From Candidatus Hartigia pinicola (GTDB taxonomy: Bacteria; Pseudomonadota; Gammaproteobacteria; Enterobacterales; Enterobacteriaceae), in contig CP048208.1 in the NCBI GenBank assembly GCA_020541205.1, forward strand, positions 248,001 through 312,000: 64,000 nucleotides of DNA. Reading direction: 5' to 3'. The notes under the pieces were generated by a model. That model worked only from the letters and a program-made list of their open reading frames with translations, was not told where the DNA came from and did no database searches. Of this stretch, positions 58,867 through 64,000 are shown piece by piece. Numbering within the stretch: the stretch's first letter is position 1; each line of letters starts with the position of its first letter. A program made the position numbers and the translations under genes.

Positions 58867-58941
58867 TGGCTGGGGTACCAGGATTCGAACCTGGGAATGC
58901 CAGGATCAAAACCTGGTGCCTTACCGCTTGGCTATACCCCA
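58867..58941 (-). tRNA. glnU: tRNA-Gln (anticodon TTG)
   Basis: The reverse complement gives a 75-nt tRNA starting TGGGGTATAGCCAAGC, with anticodon loop TTTTGAT (TTG), T-arm GGTTCGAATCC and an encoded CCA. It is close to E. coli tRNA-Gln(UUG), with GATCC in the anticodon stem where E. coli has GATAC. It is the last of three tRNAs in the operon. Confidence 0.96.
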
Positions 58942-58968
58942 ATTTTAAATTTAATAACTAGAATAAAA

Positions 58969-59053
58969 TGGTGCGGGAGGCGAGAGTTGAACTCGCACAC
59001 CTTACGGAGCCAGAACCTAAATCTGGTGCGTCTACCAGTTTCGCCACTCCCGC
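58969..59053 (-). tRNA. leuW: tRNA-Leu (anticodon TAG)
   Basis: Class II tRNA of 85 nt on the minus strand: acceptor GCGGGAG/CTCCCGC, anticodon loop with TAG, a variable arm around CTCCGTAAGGTGTG, T-arm GAGTTCAACTC, and an encoded CCA. It corresponds to leuW, between metT and glnU as in E. coli. Confidence 0.96.
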
Positions 59054-59059
59054 AAATTA

Positions 59060-59137
59060 TGGTGGCTATGACGGGATTTGAACCTGTGACTCCAACATTA
59101 TGAGTGTTGTGCTCTAACCAAGCTGAGCTACATAGCC
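59060..59137 (-). tRNA. metT: tRNA-Met, elongator (anticodon CAT)
   Basis: The reverse complement is a 78-nt tRNA starting GGCTATGTAGCTCAGC, with anticodon loop CTCATAA (CAT), T-arm AGGTTCAAATCC and an encoded CCA. A perfect acceptor stem with a paired first base and similarity to E. coli metT identify it as the elongator, not the initiator. The D-loop is one base longer than in E. coli. It is the first tRNA of the operon. Confidence 0.96.
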
Positions 59138-59177
59138 ATCGCTTTTGAGTTATTTTCTCGTTGCTGTTATGAGGCGG

Positions 59178-59206
59178 ATTATGCTAATTATAGCTGATTC
59201 AGTCAA
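59178..59206 (-). promoter_or_regulatory. Sigma70 promoter of the metT-leuW-glnU operon
   Basis: On the minus strand TTGACT (59206-59201), a 17-nt spacer and CATAAT (59183-59178), followed by the GC-rich CCGCCTC. This is the layout of Enterobacterales stable-RNA promoters with a stringent discriminator. It lies about 40 bp upstream of the metT 5' end. Confidence 0.7.
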
Positions 59207-62200
59207 TAGATTTTTTACTATTTTGTGAAAATACAGTTTTTATTTGATAAATAATAATCTTTTTGATTAAGTCAATAAAATATAAATATCTCATCAAACA
59301 TCTGATATTTTATGTTGTAATAATTGCAATCATCTTGACATGTGAGATTAATAGCTATTTAATAGTGCTTTTTAATCACAATATTTACATAGAATAAATA
59401 ATTATAATTCATTGATTCAATAAAATCCGTTTTATTTATTATAGGATCTTTGCTAGCGTAAAAAGCAAGTCTAAAGTAATTACATGAATTTAAAATATTT
59501 AAATGAATAAACATTTTTTTTTAAGAAACTAACATGTATATGCTATGAAAAACTGAATACATATAAAATATTTGTATGGAACTATATATTCTTATAATGA
59601 TCGACTGTAAGATACTCTCTCTAGTAAAGTTCTCAGAAAAAAATATTGCATAATTTGTTATGTACTATCAAAATAAAAAAACGTTAAAATCATAGAACAT
59701 TTACTCCAGTAAAAATTAAAAATATAATTAATAAAATATATATTTTTAGAAAATCAGAATACTAAAACTCAATTTATGTCATTGATATATAAGGTTTAAA
59801 AATATAGACTAGACTGATATAGATGTGATAATATTAAGAAAATGATTTCCGTATTTCAAAAATACGTTGCGTATAGACTGTATGATCGTATAACAATTGC
59901 ATATATAAAATATCAGATAATGCGTGCTATACATTAAGTATAATTATAAAACAGAGTAATCTCTATCTTTTCTCTGTTCAAAAAAATATTTTATTATTAA
60001 CAGTACATTATTTTATCTGAGAAAATTTTGTTAAATGCATAAAGACTGTAAACAAGTATTTAAATACTATCTATAATGTCTTATGTATTATTTATTTTTT
60101 ACTTAAAAAGAAAGTAACTATATATCAAAACACTAGTGTTTTAATAATGAATATTAAGTTTTAATATTAGCCAATAGAGCTAAGATTGAGTAATTCTTTA
60201 TAAGATAATTTTTAATTAGCGTCTCTTAGTATATGATTTGTTTTTATTACCACAATAGTCATAGTAAAATAGATTGATACATAAAATATTATGTATATTA
60301 TCGTAATAAAAATTAAAGATTGACTATATTTTACTGATTAAATTTATTTTAACTTTAAAGAACAAGTGCGAAAATTGTTGTTATTAGTATTGCATGTAAT
60401 ATATTCTGAGTATTATTTTATATTTAATAACACATTCTCTGTGAGAAAAAGAAGTATTATACTCTATACTTAAACTAATGATTAGATAGGATCAAATTAA
60501 TAGTTTACGTATAAAAGAGTTGGTTTTGTTGTTTTCTTAGTTTCGAGATTGTTCTTCTTTAGTAGGAATACAATTTGAGTATTCTCTTCTTGATTGAAGA
60601 GTGTCTGATGATGATTGTGTATAGTTATTGATTAATATTGATAAGCATACAAAAGACTACGTGATCTAATAAAAAGAAATGCTTTAGAAAGTACTAGAAT
60701 GCGAACATACTCTTTTTTAATTTCTCACGAGTTATTGATCTTGTTAAATCAAGCGCGATCTCCATGTTAATTTATTTATATGAATTGACATTAGTATATT
60801 GTTTAGTAGTGAAATTCAATGAGTAGCTGAAGTTACAGTGATACAATTTACTTTTAAGTTTTGAATTAGTGCTTGATACTCTATTCATGCTAATGCTAAG
60901 AAAAAACTTTATTATATTAATTAGGTTAAAGCTGAGACATACGAAATAAGAGTATTAGCTTTTTGTAGCATGTTCTCAGTATTCTTATTAGATGTAATGA
61001 ATCATCTAATTTGAAGATCATCTGTTATGATTTAGCTTTTATATATTTCCATCTTCATTAATAAAATTATATTCAGCTATGAAGGTAGTTATAAACTACA
61101 AAGTTCATAACAGATAGTCTTCGTATTGTATTAGTAGGAATAAACAGTGGGAAAAATGCTATATTGTGCATTTAATTATTGACGAAATGATTATAACTAA
61201 TAGTATTAGCGTATAAGTTTATTTTTTAGTACATATTAAGATTATACCACTCTAATTTAGCATTGTTTATAGTTTGTTAACTTATGATTTTAGCCTGTCT
61301 TAACATGTGTCGCATGACTTATACTTGGTGATATAGTTTATAGATATGATTATTATTACATGACATCGTTACGTTATTTTCTAAATTTAACACTCAGAGA
61401 TTAAAGCATTATATTACTCATTAGTTGAAAAGAAAGAAGGATACGTCAATAGATTAATGTTATAAGTTGGGGTGTGAGTTATAAAAAGTAATTTAATGAT
61501 TACAAATAAGATATAATTAAGCTAATAATTAATATTAGCTTAACTTGTTTTTTAATTATAAATCTTGTGTTTAATCATGATAATGATTAAATTATTTCGT
61601 TTTTAACTTTAAGTTATGTCAACTGTATTAACTAAATAAAAATATTGAGAACCATATATCATTTTATGATAGTGAAACCCATGAATACAGTAAAGAACGT
61701 GAAACAACTAGTAAAGCAAAATTAGATAATATAATGATACAGACTATACAAGAGCGATATGTTTTATAATAAGAAAATGGTGATTTCATAACGTTTTATT
61801 GAATCAAATGTTATGATACATTTAAGAGAAAAAGATTATTTCAATTATTATTTATTGTTTTGCATGGTATCATTTAATCAGATATTAAAAATAATAGTAG
61901 ATGTTTATATTATTCGTAGGGTATGTTATTCTTGTACTATCAAGATTAATAATTACGATAGATTTTTACTAGATTAAGAAATTAATTTTGCAATTTATAG
62001 AAAAACTAAATATTGTATTCAGTAATATTAGTATTAGAAATCAGTGAACCAGAATTGATATAAGTGACTAATTTTAAAATGGATTAAGAAAATAATTAAT
62101 GAATTTATTAAAGTTGGCTAAGTGATATTTTTAATCTCAGTTTCGATGAGTTTTTTTATTCAAATAATAAAATTAAATGCTAATCTTTTTATGATGAAAA

Positions 62201-63630
62201 TTGTCATAAAATTTCTTCACTTAAAGTCTGATTGCTGTGTTTAATATTGTCTACTTCTCAATATCATTTAGGGCTTTTGCAGGTTTGTCAACTTTTTGTT
62301 CTGTGAAGTGTCGTTAAGTTTTAATAAGACTCTAACGTATGTATACTTCATATCTCGATGTGATAAAGAGTGTTAGAGTATAGTAACTTTTGCAACTATT
62401 AATGAGTCAATAAGTATGATAATTACGACAATACTGGATCTAACAGCCTGAATAGTTACTGAATCATTTGTAAATGATTATAGATACACTGAACAATCAC
62501 CATTGTTATACATTTATATATAATAGTTTATTTTTTTATGTTTTAATGAATGATAAAAGAAGAAATACTCAATTAAAAAAGACGGTATTTATTTAATATC
62601 TTTTATTAATTTTTATATCTCAGGATACAGTCCAGTTAATTTAATATACATTTAATGATTTAATTTTTGGTTATGTTGCAATTATTAATTTTATAATATT
62701 GTTTTATGTTCATTTTTTTCAGTAAATGAATAATAAACGATTATCAAAAATGTTTTACTCATCTTGACTATTGTTATTTATTAACACGTTATTAACATTT
62801 TTCAGTTAAATGTCATGCGGATTGAAATGTATTAACATATTTTCATGTTATTAATATTCCCTATTTTAATATTATTTTTATTGAATAAATTTTAGATTTA
62901 ACTTTAACGTCTTATTTTATATTAAAAATTTTTGACCTGTATTATAAAGTTTTTCACGAGTGCATCTATATTTTCAATGTTTTTTACATCAACAGTACAA
63001 AAGTGTATGAATATTTAGCACACTGCTACTAGAAATCTTGGGAAGGTATATTTTTATGTGTCTTATACTGAGTGTAGTTCTTATTTATGTTGTTGTTTTT
63101 TAAAGTAAAAAATAGAAATATCAACTATTTATTTTCTAGGTATAGATTATCTAGCATGTCGCAATATGTAATTAATTTTAAATAGATACAATGTGTATGA
63201 AAATTTTAGAAATATAAATGTTTAGAGAAAATTTGTATATTTTAGTTTCTAAGTAAATAAAATATATATAATAATCATCTTTAATAATGATTTGAAATAA
63301 TTTTAAAATAGATTAAATAAGTTATCTGAATTTATTTGTATTATTTTAGTTTTTAACTTTTACAGTTATATTAAATATTGCGTCACGAGTAGCGAATACA
63401 TTTTTTAATGAACTAATTTATGTCAAAATCTTGCGTATCAAATAATTGAACTAGTAATATTTGTAAGTACATGATAGTTCTTTTTTAGGAAGAAACACTA
63501 AATACTAAAAGTTAGTTAAAACAATTTTTTAAGAATGTAGGATGGCATTATTAGATTTAGAAAAAAATAAATAACATATATTATTTATAATTAAACTTCT
63601 ACCTTGAATTTGCATTAGTACTTTCAAAAG
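59207..63630. other. 4.4-kb gene desert, tRNA operon to ubiF
   Basis: No gene, tRNA or long frame was found. In E. coli asnB lies upstream of the metT operon on the same strand. A minus-strand stretch near 60530-60620 has several Glu/Lys codons and a PTKEE string faintly like AsnB, but neighbouring motifs could not be found, so it is not called. Confidence 0.55.
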
Positions 63631-64000
63631 TCAAAGACCTAAAGCATATTTTAATATAAGTTTTTTTACTGTCTCAGTCCTTTGAACAGTCATTAATCCT
63701 ATGTTACGAATAATTTTCAGACCAGGTAGAGTCTTACTATATATCATGTAAAATAAATCTATCCCTGTTTGCATAAATAAATTATCAGGTAACCGTTGAT
63801 ATTGATAGTTTTTTAAAATAGTTAGAGAGTACCAGGGCTTAATATATTCTTTTGCATATCTAACCACTTTTAGTAATGTATCTACATCGCGATATCCTAA
63901 ATTTACCCCCTGTCCAGCAAGTGGATGTATAGTATGTGCTGCATCACCAATTAAAGCAAGCCCTTCAACTACATAACGATTAGCGTGATGGCGAGTAAGT
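63631..64000 (-). CDS. ubiF: Ubiquinone hydroxylase UbiF (5' part beyond the window)
   Basis: FAD-dependent monooxygenase that hydroxylates 2-octaprenyl-3-methyl-6-methoxy-1,4-benzoquinol, a late ubiquinone step. The last 123 codons are in the window, with the frame open at the right edge; the Met codon at 63867 is internal, not the start. The FAD motif of the family, GDAAHTIHPLAGQGVNLG, is intact, followed by RDVDTLL, RRLPDNLFMQ-type sequence (YQRLPDNLFMQTGIDLFY) and the end LILKYALGL, which matches E. coli UbiF. In E. coli it also neighbours the metT-glnX tRNA operon. Retention implies aerobic respiration with ubiquinone. Confidence 0.93.
   Translation of the reverse strand, partial: LTRHHANRYVVEGLALIGDAAHTIHPLAGQGVNLGYRDVDTLLKVVRYAKEYIKPWYSLTILKNYQYQRLPDNLFMQTGIDLFYMIYSKTLPGLKIIRNIGLMTVQRTETVKKLILKYALGL

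Noticed and set aside
60530-60620. Minus-strand string with PTKEE as an asnB remnant
   Set aside because: Flanking AsnB motifs were not found at the expected distances.
1-64000. Insertion sequences, prophage, CRISPR arrays, toxin-antitoxin or defence genes, replication origin
   Set aside because: None seen: no transposase-like frames, no spaced direct repeats, no clustered DnaA boxes; the only tandem array is the 7-base microsatellite.

Overview
The window is a stretch of a highly reduced, very AT-rich gammaproteobacterial chromosome. Every recognisable protein is a close full-length relative of an Enterobacterales protein, and gene order follows Escherichia coli in long runs. Summed gene coordinates cover about 33 kb of 64 kb (roughly 52%). 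The rest is AT-rich DNA with no intact genes, some of which can still be read as decayed genes. No insertion sequences, phage, CRISPR arrays or rRNA were seen. This is the pattern of a host-restricted endosymbiont still eroding its genome; a Morganellaceae symbiont (Arsenophonus/Providencia-like) is plausible, but the genus is an inference.

Layout. 1-928: 3' part of glyA with a terminator. 929-6351: gene desert. 6352-8184: typA/bipA with a forced TTG start. 9662-12426: tRNA-Asp, dnaQ, divergent rnhA, then gloB (the E. coli gloB-rnhA-dnaQ-aspV cluster without yafS). 12427-16538: desert. 16539-17924: lysC on the minus strand. 18583-31536: the block [ndk ghost]-rlmN-(rodZ lost)-ispG-hisS-yfgM-bamB-der, with thiI inserted on the opposite strand between ispG and hisS. 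33337-52220: the long cell-envelope/translation cluster rpsB-tsf-pyrH-frr-dxr-uppS-cdsA-[rseP pseudogene]-bamA-skp-lpxD-fabZ-lpxA-lpxB-[rnhB ghost]-dnaE-[accA ghost]. 54644-57986: an 11-copy heptanucleotide tandem repeat, then divergent nagB and nagE. 58867-59137: a three-tRNA operon (Met, Leu, Gln) with a clear promoter. 59138-63630: desert. 63631-64000: 3' part of ubiF.

The retained genes keep an outer membrane (BAM factors, Skp, lipid A enzymes), the MEP isoprenoid pathway leading to undecaprenyl phosphate, translation (S2, EF-Ts, RRF, HisRS, TypA, Der, tRNAs), replication (Pol III alpha and epsilon, RNase HI), ubiquinone synthesis, s4U/thiamine sulfur transfer, and GlcNAc uptake and use.

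The most informative signals are remnants: rseP has lost both zinc-binding histidines and carries two frameshifts plus a stop; accA survives only as a ghost directly after dnaE; rnhB and ndk ghosts sit at their ancestral positions. No convincing novel system was found; the interest lies in visible stages of gene decay and their metabolic consequences.
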